From positions 3,472,001-3,536,000 of the forward strand of contig NZ_CP066218.1 of the NCBI RefSeq assembly GCF_016313185.1: a DNA stretch of 64,000 nt. The letters run 5' to 3'. The notes below the pieces were generated by a model. That model had not been told where the DNA came from and ran no database searches. It was given only the letters and a program-made list of their open reading frames with translations. Source of the stretch: Mycolicibacterium baixiangningiae (lineage in GTDB: Bacteria > Actinomycetota > Actinomycetes > Mycobacteriales > Mycobacteriaceae). Within the stretch, counting starts at the first letter, position 1, and every line of letters begins with the position of its first letter. Shown here piece after piece: positions 1 through 7,662 of this stretch. The position numbers and the translations under genes are program-made.

Positions 1-594
1 GAAATACGCGATCAGCGCCTTCGCCAGGTCATCGCGCTGCGGGATCGGGTCGTAATGCAGCCAGGCGTGCAGCTCAGGCGGACCGACCTCGTCGGGGCTG
101 TTCACGTCGACGACGTCGACCAACCGCACCTGCCGGCCCACCATCGGCATCTCGGCCTGATGGGCCTCGGCCGGCGGCACCACCGCGGGCCGCGGCAGAT
201 GATGACGGATCACATCGCCCGACGGCACGTCGGTGAACACCGTGACGGTGATGCACCGTTTGCCGTTCTGCGACGCCGACACGACCGCGGTGGCCGTCGA
301 CCGACCCTCGGAGACGACGTCGATCTCCAGCTCGACCGGCGGGCCGACCACCACCACCCGAGAGAACACCGCATACGCCGAGCGCACCGACTTGTCCGGG
401 AACCGCTTGCCCACCGCCACGATCGCCTGGGCGAGTACTTGGGTGCCCTCGACCACCTGGCGCTCGTCGGCAGCCGCGACGCCGGTCTGCGCGGTGAACC
501 GGTTGTCGCCGGCAGGCTGCGCATCGAACAGGTCGAGCAACATCTCGACCGTCCATGGTCCCTGCGCGGTCTCTTGTTTGGATTCGGTGGTCAT
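1..594 (-). CDS. Acyl-CoA thioesterase (TesB-like), N-terminal part
   Basis: Partial gene running off the left edge; 198 residues from the ATG are visible (MTTESKQETAQGPWTVEMLL...). The protein has the N-terminal layout of mycobacterial acyl-CoA thioesterase II-like double-hotdog proteins: a short leader, then 'DLFDAQPAGDNRFTA', then the beta-rich stretch 'VRSAYAVFSRVVVVGPPVELEI'. By family it would hydrolyse acyl-CoA to free acid and CoA in the cytosol. It is divergent from the acyl-CoA dehydrogenase operon that begins on the other strand, and the shared 257-nt spacer carries three copies of a TAAYGTCAYT motif, so co-regulation is likely. The substrate cannot be read from the sequence. The family call is from pattern recognition, not a search. 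Confidence 0.7.
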   Translation of the reverse strand, partial: MTTESKQETAQGPWTVEMLLDLFDAQPAGDNRFTAQTGVAAADERQVVEGTQVLAQAIVAVGKRFPDKSVRSAYAVFSRVVVVGPPVELEIDVVSEGRSTATAVVSASQNGKRCITVTVFTDVPSGDVIRHHLPRPAVVPPAEAHQAEMPMVGRQVRLVDVVDVNSPDEVGPPELHAWLHYDPIPQRDDLAKALIAYF

Positions 595-662
595 ATCGTC
601 ACGCCCCTGTCCGTGGTCTTCGGTGCACCCTATCGAGAAGCTACATAGCCTTCTGCGAAAGC

Positions 663-840
663 GGTAACGTCATTCTCATCAAGGGTTGGTCCGACGCGAA
701 AGAGGCCCCATGGCGAAGCCGAACGGGCCGCGTGAGCCGTGCCCGACGACGTCACGTCCCTCGCGCCGGCCCGCTGACCCCCTGCCGAGGCCTCTTCGCC
801 GATGGTAATGTCATTACCGCTGAGCGTTAACGTCACTTCC
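663..840. promoter_or_regulatory. Operator-like motif cluster TAAYGTCAYT x3
   Basis: Three copies of TAAYGTCAYT lie in the divergent spacer, at 665-674, 806-815 and 828-837. The middle copy sits in a perfect 15-bp palindrome, GGTAATG-T-CATTACC (804-818). Copies two and three are 22 bp apart, about two helical turns. One copy lies near the thioesterase promoter and two lie just ahead of the acyl-CoA dehydrogenase operon. A TetR- or GntR-type acyl-CoA-responsive repressor is a plausible binder; that is inference. Confidence 0.4.
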
Positions 841-851
841 AGGAGCCGGAT

Positions 852-1049
852 ATGCCCACCCGCGATCTGTCCTTTCCGGTGTTCGACGCGGACGATCACT
901 TCTGCGAGCCCCACGAGGCGCTGACGCAGTTCCTGCCCGAGCGTCGCAAGGGCGTCATCGACGACATCCCCAACCACACCTTCGAGGTGGTCGCCGGCCA
1001 CGGTGCGCAGCAGGACTACGTCACACACGCCAGCGGCGGCATCGCCTGA
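852..1049 (+). pseudogene. Amidohydrolase remnant (N-terminal fragment with internal deletion)
   Basis: A 65-residue frame opens exactly like mycobacterial amidohydrolase-2 proteins (MPTRDLSFPVFDADDHFCEP, then EALTQFLPERRKGVID). It then jumps to 'DIPNHTFEVV', missing roughly the 20 residues that normally separate these two blocks. It stops after 'DYVTHASGG', where the family continues for more than 300 residues. It keeps a good ribosome site (CAGGAG, 7 nt before ATG). It stands first in the acyl-CoA dehydrogenase operon, 38 nt ahead of the next gene, so it may now be only a translated leader. The intact-family comparison is from memory. The deletion and early stop are visible in the reading frame. 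Confidence 0.65.
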
Positions 1050-1087
1050 CCAGATTCCTTTACGGAAACAGAGAAGAGAACCGCCTC

Positions 1088-2230
1088 ATGACGGAGGTCA
1101 CTTCCCCGGAGAGCCTGCTGTTCGCCTCGACGGCGCAGGCATTCCTCGAGAAAGAGGCGTCGCTGGCGCGGGTGCGCGAATTGCATTCCACCGGAAAGTC
1201 GTTCGAGCCGCAATGGTGGCAGCGCGCCGCCGAACTGGGTTGGGCCAGCCTGCTGGTGCCCGAAGAACTCGGCGGCGGCAGCGTCTCCGGTAACGGGGTC
1301 GCCGACCTCGCACTCGTCGCCGAGCAGATCGGCAAGACCGTCGCACCGGGTCCCCTGCACCCGGTGTCGACCGTGTTGGCCGGCCTCGTGGATGCGGACG
1401 AACCCGAACGCCACGCCGAACTGATCGAATCGCTCGTCAGCGGTGAGTCGGTGGCCTCGTGGGCGGTCTACCAACCCGGCCACGGATGGTCACCGCACCA
1501 CCCGGGTGTCACCGCGTCCGCCACCGGATCGGGCTTCCGCCTCGATGGTGTCGCCGACCGCGTGGAGGCCGGAGAGCAGAGTGCTGCAGTGTTGGTGGTG
1601 ACCCTCTGCGACGGTGCGTTGCGTCAGTTCATCGTCCCGACGGACGCACCGGGTGTGACGGTCGAACCGCAGCGCTCTATCGACCTCGTCAAACGCTACG
1701 CCCGCGTGCAGTTCTCCGGTGTCGAGGTCGAGGAGTCGGCGGCGGTGGGAACCGCGGAGCAGACCGCTGTGCTGATCGACAGGCAGAGCCAGATCGCCCA
1801 GGTGCTGCAGTGCGCCGAAGTGGTGGGCATCCTCGGCACGGTCGTCGACCTGACCGTGCGATGGGCGTTCGACCGGCATTCGTTCGGCCGGCCACTGGCG
1901 TCCTATCAAGCGCTCAAACACCGGTTCGCCGACCTGAAGATCGGCGTGGAGGCGTGCCGGGCGACCACCCGCGCCGCTGTGGCCTCGGTGGCGAACCGGG
2001 CACCCGACGCCAACTTCAACGTCAGCGCCGCGAAATCGTATGTCGGCGAACATGCGTCGCCCATGATCCAGGACTGCGTGCAGCTGCACGGCGGCATCGG
2101 CGTCACCTGGGAGCACGATCTGCACCTCTACCTTCGGCGCGCGGCGCTGTATCGGTCGATGTCCGGCACCCCCGAGGACCACAATCTGCGCGTCTACGCG
2201 CTCACTGAAGAGCTGGAGTCCGCCTCATGA
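1088..2230 (+). CDS. Acyl-CoA dehydrogenase, subunit-like (FadE family)
   Basis: 380 residues. The N-terminal helical domain is followed by the loop 'WASLLVPEELGGGSVS', a weak middle beta domain (120-230) and the C-terminal helical domain with 'RHSFGRPLASYQALKHRFADL' and 'CVQLHGGIGVTWEHDLH'. These are acyl-CoA dehydrogenase signatures; the family oxidises acyl-CoA to enoyl-CoA using FAD. The protein lacks the C-terminal GGGT-EI motif that its partner has and ends shortly after 'LYLRRAALYRSM'. Its stop overlaps the next start by 4 bp (ATGA), so the two are translationally coupled. Adjacent, unequal FadE pairs in mycobacteria commonly form alpha2beta2 enzymes, which I infer here. The substrate is unknown; steroid side-chain or branched acyl-CoA are options. 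Confidence 0.88.
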   Translation: MTEVTSPESLLFASTAQAFLEKEASLARVRELHSTGKSFEPQWWQRAAELGWASLLVPEELGGGSVSGNGVADLALVAEQIGKTVAPGPLHPVSTVLAGLVDADEPERHAELIESLVSGESVASWAVYQPGHGWSPHHPGVTASATGSGFRLDGVADRVEAGEQSAAVLVVTLCDGALRQFIVPTDAPGVTVEPQRSIDLVKRYARVQFSGVEVEESAAVGTAEQTAVLIDRQSQIAQVLQCAEVVGILGTVVDLTVRWAFDRHSFGRPLASYQALKHRFADLKIGVEACRATTRAAVASVANRAPDANFNVSAAKSYVGEHASPMIQDCVQLHGGIGVTWEHDLHLYLRRAALYRSMSGTPEDHNLRVYALTEELESAS

Positions 2231-3495
2231 CCGAGACGCCCACCCGTGACCAGTTGGCGCCCACCGAGGCCGCCGAGTCGGTCGAGGAGTTCCAGGCCAG
2301 GGCCAGGACGTGGCTCGCCGACACCATGCCGCTTATCGACCCGGCCAACCCGCCGGACGCCGATCGCGGCGAGGAAGGGCCGTGGCTGCGCGCCCGGGAG
2401 CTGCAGAAGAAGCTGCACGAGGGCGGATTCGCAGGCATCTGTTTCCCCAGGGAGTACGGCGGCCTGGGCCTGTCCATCGCCTATCAGCGGGCATTCGACC
2501 AGGAGTCCAAGCCCTACGAATTGCCGATCATCCTGAACACGCCGACGTTCACGATCTGCGCGGCCACCATCCTCGACACCGGCAGCGAGGCGCAGAAACA
2601 GCAGCACATCGGCGGCGTGATCCGCGGCGACGAGATCCTGGTGCAGCTGCTTTCGGAGCCCAGCGGCGGCTCGGACCTGGCCGGGGTGATCACGCGGGCG
2701 GACCGCCGCGGCGACACGTGGGTGATCAACGGTGCGAAGACCTGGAGCACAAGCGCTTTCGCCGCCGACTACGGGCTCCTGCTGGCGCGCACCGATTGGG
2801 ATGTGCCCAAACACGAGGGCCTGACGATGTTCCTGGTGCCGCTCGACGCTCCGGGAATCACCATGCGCCGCATCAAACAGGTCGACGGCGGCAACGAATT
2901 CTGCGAGGAGTTCTTCGACGATCTGGAGCTGGGTGACGACGCCGTGGTCGGCGAGGTCAACAAGGGCTGGGAAGTAGCGTCACGCCAGCTTTACCACGAG
3001 CGGCGCGCGGTCGGTGGCGGCTCCGAATTCGCCAGTGGCATCGGGCCGGAAGGGATGACCGACCAGCCGGTCGACTACGTCGCCCTGCTGGCGGCGACCG
3101 GGCAGTCCGACAGCGAGCGCATCCGCGAGATGGCCGGGCGGGCACTGGTCCGGCGCAAAGTGCAGGAGCAACTGATCGACCACGTGTATCACGGTGTGCT
3201 CGACGGCACCCTGCCCCCGGCGGCCGGGTCGATCATCCGGATCACCCATGCCGAGTCGATCCAGTTCGAGATCGACACAGCGCTTTCGATCTCCGAGAGT
3301 TCGGCGGTGGTGGACGGCGGCGACGGGCTCATCCGATTCGGCGAGCGTTTTCTGTCGCGGCAGACCGCATCCCTGGGCGGCGGCACCACCGAGATCGCCC
3401 GCAACATCATCGGCGAACGCGTGCTGGGCTTCCCCCGCGAGCATGCGGCCGACCGCGGCGTGCCGTTCAAGGACGTCAAGCGCAACCATGCCTGA
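2227..3495 (+). CDS. Acyl-CoA dehydrogenase (FadE family)
   Basis: 422 residues, overlapping the preceding dehydrogenase gene by 4 bp. Visible family blocks are 'GFAGICFPREYGGLGLS' near residue 65, the FAD/substrate stretch 'LLSEPSGGSDLAGVITRADR', 'WVINGAKTWSTSAFAADYGLLLARTD', and the C-terminal 'GGGTTEIARNIIGERVLGFPRE'. The long insert at about 265-310 ('EFASGIGPEGMTDQPVDYVAL') resembles the larger FadE subunits of mycobacteria. It should catalyse FAD-dependent alpha,beta-dehydrogenation of an acyl-CoA together with the upstream protein. No CoA ligase or hydratase lies next to it, so the pathway cannot be fixed from context. Confidence 0.9.
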   Translation: MTETPTRDQLAPTEAAESVEEFQARARTWLADTMPLIDPANPPDADRGEEGPWLRARELQKKLHEGGFAGICFPREYGGLGLSIAYQRAFDQESKPYELPIILNTPTFTICAATILDTGSEAQKQQHIGGVIRGDEILVQLLSEPSGGSDLAGVITRADRRGDTWVINGAKTWSTSAFAADYGLLLARTDWDVPKHEGLTMFLVPLDAPGITMRRIKQVDGGNEFCEEFFDDLELGDDAVVGEVNKGWEVASRQLYHERRAVGGGSEFASGIGPEGMTDQPVDYVALLAATGQSDSERIREMAGRALVRRKVQEQLIDHVYHGVLDGTLPPAAGSIIRITHAESIQFEIDTALSISESSAVVDGGDGLIRFGERFLSRQTASLGGGTTEIARNIIGERVLGFPREHAADRGVPFKDVKRNHA

Positions 3496-3503
3496 CGGAG
3501 TCG

Positions 3504-4520
3504 TCAGAAGAGCGTGGGCTGCACCGGCGCCGCCGCGATCGTGGCCGCCCCGACGAGAGGCTCCGTGCGACGGCGCCCACCGGTGAGCCCGTGTTTCTTC
3601 AGCAGGGGCGCAGCGCGGGCGGCCAGCATGTCGCGGTAGTCCGCGGGCAGATAGGCACCACGCCGGTAAAGCGCCCGGTAATCCCCGACCAGCTCGGGAT
3701 GGGCGCCGGCCAGCCACGACATGAACCAGCCGCGGGTCGAACCGCGCAGGTGGAGCGCGAACACCGTCGCGCTCCGGGCACCGGCCGCGGCGATGTCACC
3801 CAGCAGGCTGTCGAGATGTTCCACCGAATCCGTCAGCCGCGGCAGCACCGGCGCCACCATCACGTGACAGTCCAGGCCGGCCTCCCGGATGGCGGCGATC
3901 AGGGCGAGCCGCGCCTGCGGTGAGGGGGTGCCCGGTTCGATGTCGCGGTGCAGGTCCGGGTCACCGATCGCGAGCGAGACGGCCACGCTCACCGGCACCC
4001 GTTCGGCCGCCTCGGTGATCAAGGGCAGATCCCGGCGCAGCAGTGTGCCTTTGGTCAGGATCGAGAACGGCGTGTGCGAATCCCTCAGCGCGGCGAGGAT
4101 TCCCGGCATCAGGCCGTAGCGGCCCTCGGCGCGCTGGTAGGGGTCGGTGTTGGTGCCGAGGGCGACGGTCTCCCTGCTCCACGACGGCCGGCGCAACTCC
4201 CGACGCAGGACGTCGACGACGTTCGTCTTGACCACGACCTGGGTGTCGAAATCGGTGCCGTTGTCGAAGTCGAGGTATTCGTGGGTGGGGCGGGCGAAGC
4301 AGTAGCGGCAGGCGTGCGAGCAGCCTCGGTAGGCGTTGACCGTGTACTGGAAGGGCAGCATCGCCGCGTTCGGCACCTTGTTGAGCGCGGACTTGCACAG
4401 CACCTCGTGGAATGTCATCCCCTCGAACTGCGGCGTCCGCACACTGCGCACGAAACCGATGCGCTGCAGGCCGGGCAGCGCTCCGTCGTCGACCTCGACA
4501 CTCTGACCGGCCCAGCGCAT
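3504..4520 (-). CDS. Radical SAM protein, SOS-regulated (Rv2578c / SplB-like)
   Basis: 338 residues from the ATG at 4520 (MRWAGQSVEVDDGALPG). It carries the radical SAM iron-sulfur motif C-x3-C-x2-C in 'YRGCSHACRYCFARP', followed by 'HEYLDFDNGTDFDTQVVVKTN' and 'SILTKGTLLRRDLP', typical of the Rv2578c family annotated as spore-photoproduct-lyase-like. The reaction is unproven; DNA-damage repair is suggested by regulation. A perfect mycobacterial LexA box (TCGAAC-GTAG-GTTCGA, 4529-4544) lies directly upstream. A TTGACA -35 and a -10-like TCGAAT place transcription at about 4520, so the message is probably leaderless and this ATG is preferred over the one at 4526. It converges on the acyl-CoA dehydrogenase with an 8-nt gap. 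Confidence 0.85.
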   Translation of the reverse strand: MRWAGQSVEVDDGALPGLQRIGFVRSVRTPQFEGMTFHEVLCKSALNKVPNAAMLPFQYTVNAYRGCSHACRYCFARPTHEYLDFDNGTDFDTQVVVKTNVVDVLRRELRRPSWSRETVALGTNTDPYQRAEGRYGLMPGILAALRDSHTPFSILTKGTLLRRDLPLITEAAERVPVSVAVSLAIGDPDLHRDIEPGTPSPQARLALIAAIREAGLDCHVMVAPVLPRLTDSVEHLDSLLGDIAAAGARSATVFALHLRGSTRGWFMSWLAGAHPELVGDYRALYRRGAYLPADYRDMLAARAAPLLKKHGLTGGRRRTEPLVGAATIAAAPVQPTLF

Positions 4521-4526
4521 AGCCAT

Positions 4527-4555
4527 ATTCGAACGTAGGTTCGAAGTCCTGTCAA
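4527..4555 (-). promoter_or_regulatory. LexA/SOS box within the promoter of the radical SAM gene
   Basis: Positions 4529-4544 match the mycobacterial SOS box TCGAAC-N4-GTTCGA at all 12 defined bases. On the minus strand a TTGACA hexamer (4555-4550) is followed after 17 bp by TCGAAT (4532-4527). The box thus fills the spacer and overlaps the -10, where LexA would block RNA polymerase. Confidence 0.85.
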
Positions 4556-4573
4556 GGCCGGGTACGGCCTCGG

Positions 4574-4628
4574 TTGACGGGTGACCCGCCAACCGTGCTA
4601 GCCTGAACGCAGAATGCTCTCTGCATTC
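4574..4628 (+). promoter_or_regulatory. cspA promoter and leader hairpin
   Basis: TTGACG (4574-4579) and TAGCCT (4599-4604, a TAnnnT -10) are separated by 19 bp, slightly long. The predicted transcript begins near 4611 and opens with a GAATGC-TCTCT-GCATTC hairpin (4612-4628) before the coding region. Leader hairpins are common in cold-shock mRNAs; a role here is inference. Confidence 0.45.
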
Positions 4629-4652
4629 GTAGGTAAGTCGAAAGTAATAAAG

Positions 4653-4856
4653 ATGACACAGGGAACCGTTAAATGGTTCAATAGCGAAAAAGGCTTCGGC
4701 TTCATCGCTCCCGACGGCGGCTCTGATGACGTCTTCGTCCACTACTCTGAGATCCAAGGCGGCGGTTTCCGCTCGCTCGAGGAGAATCAGCGGGTCGAAT
4801 TCGAAATCGGACAAGGTGCAAAGGGTCCGCAGGCTACCTCGGTGACCGCGATCTAG
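4653..4856 (+). CDS. cspA: Cold shock protein CspA
   Basis: 67 residues, the normal size for a single cold-shock domain. RNP1 (KGFGFI) and RNP2 (VFVHY) are intact, and the protein begins [18 protein letters not shown] as in mycobacterial CspA. It binds single-stranded RNA and DNA and acts as an RNA chaperone. An in-frame ATG 39 nt upstream (4614) would add 13 residues unlike any family member, so the internal ATG is chosen. It is divergent from the SOS-regulated gene and is closed by a strong intrinsic terminator. Confidence 0.95.
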   Translation: MTQGTVKWFNSEKGFGFIAPDGGSDDVFVHYSEIQGGGFRSLEENQRVEFEIGQGAKGPQATSVTAI

Positions 4857-4871
4857 CAGATCTCAACGAAT

Positions 4872-4911
4872 TGTGGGCCGCCGGATTTTTCCGGCGGCCC
4901 ACAGTCGTTTT
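4872..4911 (+). terminator. Intrinsic terminator after cspA
   Basis: A perfect 13-bp stem (4872-4884 with 4891-4903, GC-rich) closes a 6-nt ATTTTT loop and is followed by GTCGTTTT. It is the clearest Rho-independent terminator in the window. Confidence 0.9.
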
Positions 4912-4924
4912 CAGGAGTCGATCG

Positions 4925-5131
4925 TCACCGCTTCTTCTCGTCTGGTGCGTCCGAGAATTCCGGATTCTGCACGGGCGGAGACGATTCCTGCGCCGGACTC
5001 GGCTCGTTGACCACGGGATGCGAAAAAAGATCGCCGTTATTCATTGGTGAAAACCCTTCAAGAGTTTCTACGGAGCGGCCGTCTTTTCGGCCGGAAAACA
5101 CCGCTGACGTGAGCGGGTCACCCTCCACCAT
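4925..5131 (-). CDS. Small acidic hypothetical protein
   Basis: 68 residues if started at the ATG at 5131, which follows a strong GGAGGAGG ribosome site; an ATG at 5146 would add five residues. The product (MVEGDPLTSAVFSGRKDGRS...) is hydrophilic, acidic and rich in Pro and Ser, with no membrane segment, cysteines or recognisable domain. The local base composition is less GC-rich than its neighbours. It faces the cspA terminator and is divergent from urtA. I do not recognise it; the ribosome site and protein-like composition are the only support. Confidence 0.45.
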   Translation of the reverse strand: MVEGDPLTSAVFSGRKDGRSVETLEGFSPMNNGDLFSHPVVNEPSPAQESSPPVQNPEFSDAPDEKKR

Positions 5132-5507
5132 ACCCTCCTCCTCCATCTCGGCGCGGCCGGATCACCGAGCGCGAGCGCGCACCGCGTACCGCTGCCCCCG
5201 TCCGACCGCGGGACCACGACACTGTCCAAGGCCCGAGTTGCCAGATATCGAGCTGCGCGTTGACTTTGCCTGCGCACCACCGAGTAGGTGACCAGGTGAG
5301 AGCCGCGCTCCGTGGCCGGATCGGCGCTCGCCACGGCCGAACCGGCTCGGATACCCCGTTGAAGCCGCGTCCAGACGCGAGCCGTGCAGGTTAATTTGTT
5401 CGTCACACACAGTCATTTGCCAGAAACACCGGCGTCTTAACGTGCCGGTGCGGCACTGCCTCGGTGCCTGCGCGTGCCCGCGCTGTTGACTGACCGAAAG
5501 GCCCTCC
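5132..5507. other. 376-nt divergent spacer upstream of urtA
   Basis: No convincing gene is seen. The first half is GC-rich and featureless. The second half holds the candidate GlnR box and -10 at 5412-5443, and a GAAAGG ribosome site just ahead of the urtA ATG. Confidence 0.5.
5412..5443 (+). promoter_or_regulatory. Candidate GlnR box and -10 of the urea transporter operon
   Basis: GTCAT-n6-GAAAC (5412-5427) fits the actinobacterial GlnR half-pattern GTnAC-n6-GAAAC with one mismatch, and is followed after 6 bp by GTCTT. A TAACGT -10 (5438-5443) starts 26 bp from the box start. The site at 54129 has the same geometry. Nitrogen-limitation activation of urea uptake by GlnR is known in mycobacteria; its use of this exact site is inferred. 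Confidence 0.5.
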
Positions 5508-6773
5508 ATGCGACAACCAGGACGCTCCCCGTTCCACAGATCCGCACTTGCTGCGGGAAGTCTGGTGGCCGTGACCGCCATGTTGCTGGCCGGCTGCGGT
5601 AGCAAGGCCACCGACACCGATGCGGCGAGCGCCGCGTCCTGCGTGGACACCTCCGGCGCGAACGTCAAGGTGGGTTCGCTCAACTCGCTGTCGGGCACGA
5701 TGGCGATCTCGGAGGTCACCGTTCGCGACGCCATCAAACTGGCCGTCGACGAGATCAACGGTGCCGGTGGGGTGATGGGCAAGCAGATCCAGCTCATCGG
5801 CGAGGACGGCGCTTCCGAGCCGACCGTGTTCGCCGAGAAGGCCGAGAAGCTGATCAGCAGCGACTGTGTCGCCGCCGTGTTCGGCGGCTGGACCTCGTCG
5901 AGCCGAAAGGCCATGCTGCCGGTTTTCGAGAGCGCCAATTCGCTGCTCTACTACCCGGTGCAGTACGAGGGACTCGAAGCGTCGAAGAACATCTTCTACA
6001 CCGGCGCCACCACCAACCAGCAGATCGTGCCTGCGCTGGACTACCTCAAGGAGAAGGGCACAAAATCGCTGTACCTGGTCGGCAGCGACTACGTCTTCCC
6101 GCAGACCGCCAACCGCATCATCAAGGCCTACGCCGAGGCCAACGGCATCGAGATCAAGGGCGAGGACTACACGCCGCTGGGCTCGACCGACTTCTCCACC
6201 ATCGTCAACAAGGTCCGCACGGCCGACGCCGACGCGGTGTTCAACACGCTCAACGGCGATTCCAACGTCGCGTTCTTCCGTGAGTACCGCAACGTGGGCC
6301 TCACCCCGCAGGCCATGCCGGTGGTGTCGGTGTCCATCGCCGAAGAAGAGGTCGGCGGCATCGGCGTGCAGAACGTCACCGGTCAGCTGACGGCCTGGAA
6401 CTACTACCAGACCATCGACACGCCGGTGAACAACGCGTTCGTCGCCGCCTACAAGAAGGCCTACGGCGCCAACAAGCCGACCTCGGATCCGATGGAGGCC
6501 GCGTACGTGTCGGTCTACCTGTGGAAGAACACCGTCGAGAAGGCGAAGTCGTTCGACGTCAAGGCCATCCAGGACAACGCAGGCGGCGTGTCGTTCGACG
6601 CACCCGAAGGCAAGGTCACGATCGACGGCGAGAATCACCACATCACCAAGACCGCCCGCATCGGTGAGATCCGCCCCGACGGACTGATCTACACCATCTG
6701 GGAATCCCCCGGGCCGATCGAGCCGGACCCGTACCTGAAGTCCTACCCGTGGGCCGCCGGACTCTCCAGCTGA
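5508..6773 (+). CDS. urtA: Urea ABC transporter, substrate-binding lipoprotein UrtA
   Basis: 421 residues with a lipoprotein signal peptide (basic start, hydrophobic run, lipobox LAGC with Cys30). The mature part is a branched-chain-amino-acid-type binding fold with UrtA signatures: 'VKVGSLNSLSGTMAISEVTV', 'GGWTSSSRKAMLPVFE', 'LLYYPVQYEGLEASKNIFYTG' and 'FNTLNGDSNVAFFREY'. It binds extracellular urea and delivers it to UrtBC. It is the first of five contiguous genes, urtABCDE, with 4 nt to urtB. No urease or urea carboxylase structural gene lies in the window, so the imported urea must be used elsewhere. A GlnR-like promoter precedes it. Confidence 0.95.
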   Translation: MRQPGRSPFHRSALAAGSLVAVTAMLLAGCGSKATDTDAASAASCVDTSGANVKVGSLNSLSGTMAISEVTVRDAIKLAVDEINGAGGVMGKQIQLIGEDGASEPTVFAEKAEKLISSDCVAAVFGGWTSSSRKAMLPVFESANSLLYYPVQYEGLEASKNIFYTGATTNQQIVPALDYLKEKGTKSLYLVGSDYVFPQTANRIIKAYAEANGIEIKGEDYTPLGSTDFSTIVNKVRTADADAVFNTLNGDSNVAFFREYRNVGLTPQAMPVVSVSIAEEEVGGIGVQNVTGQLTAWNYYQTIDTPVNNAFVAAYKKAYGANKPTSDPMEAAYVSVYLWKNTVEKAKSFDVKAIQDNAGGVSFDAPEGKVTIDGENHHITKTARIGEIRPDGLIYTIWESPGPIEPDPYLKSYPWAAGLSS

Positions 6774-6777
6774 GCAC

Positions 6778-7662
6778 GTGGACGTCCTGATCGGGCAGCT
6801 GGCAACGGGATTGAGCCTCGGCTCCATCCTGTTGCTGGCTGCGCTCGGACTCTCGCTGACCTTCGGTCAGATGGGAGTCATCAACATGGCCCACGGTGAG
6901 TTCATCATGGCCGGCTGCTACACCGCTTATGTGGTGCAGCAGGTGATCTCCAGCGCCGGTGCGTCACTGCTCATCTCGCTGGTGGTCGGGTTCTTCGTCG
7001 GCGGCGCGATGGGCGCCTTGCTCGAGGTGACGCTGATCCAGCGGATGTATCACCGCCCGCTCGATACGCTGCTGGTCACCTTCGGTGTCGGCCTGATCCT
7101 GCAGCAGATCGCCAGGGACATCTTCGGCGCTCCCGCGGTGAACGTCGTTGCGCCGTCGTGGCTTTCCGGCGGCGTGGAGATCCTCGGCGCGGTGGTGCCC
7201 AAGACCCGCATCTTCATCCTGGTGCTCGCCGTCGTGTGCGTCGCGGTGCTGGCCACCGTGCTCAAGACCAGCCCGATGGGCCGACGCATCCGCGCGGTCG
7301 TGCAGAACCGCGATCTCGCCGAGACCAGCGGAATCTCGTCGCGCAAGACCGACATCACCACGTTCTTCATCGGGTCGGGTCTGGCCGCGGTGGCCGGGGT
7401 CGCGCTGACCCTGATCGGGTCGACCAGCCCGACCACCGGTCAGAGCTTCCTGATCGATGCGTTCCTGGTGGTGGTCGTGGGCGGCCTCGGGCAGATCAAG
7501 GGCACCGTCATCGCGGCGCTGGCGCTGGGCTTCCTGAACTCGTTCATCGAGTACAACACCACCGCGTCGCTGGCCAAGGTGATCGTCTTCGTGATCATCG
7601 TGATCTTCCTGCAGGTTCGTCCGCAGGGCCTGTTCACCGTTCGGACAAGGAGTCTCGTGTGA
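6778..7662 (+). CDS. urtB: Urea ABC transporter permease UrtB
   Basis: 294 residues starting at GTG, 4 nt after urtA. A LivH-type permease with about eight hydrophobic segments. The opening 'LGLSLTFGQMGVINMAHGEFIMAGCYTAYV' is the diagnostic UrtB/LivH block, and 'VQNRDLAETSGISSRKTD' is the cytoplasmic loop that contacts the ATPases. It forms the membrane channel with UrtC. Its last codons overlap urtC by 4 bp (GTGA). Confidence 0.95.
   Translation: MDVLIGQLATGLSLGSILLLAALGLSLTFGQMGVINMAHGEFIMAGCYTAYVVQQVISSAGASLLISLVVGFFVGGAMGALLEVTLIQRMYHRPLDTLLVTFGVGLILQQIARDIFGAPAVNVVAPSWLSGGVEILGAVVPKTRIFILVLAVVCVAVLATVLKTSPMGRRIRAVVQNRDLAETSGISSRKTDITTFFIGSGLAAVAGVALTLIGSTSPTTGQSFLIDAFLVVVVGGLGQIKGTVIAALALGFLNSFIEYNTTASLAKVIVFVIIVIFLQVRPQGLFTVRTRSLV

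Noticed and set aside
5068..5406. Long minus-strand frame upstream of urtA
   Set aside because: Arg/Ala-rich, frame-shifted look of GC-rich noncoding DNA, no ribosome site, and it overlaps the better small gene at 4925-5131.
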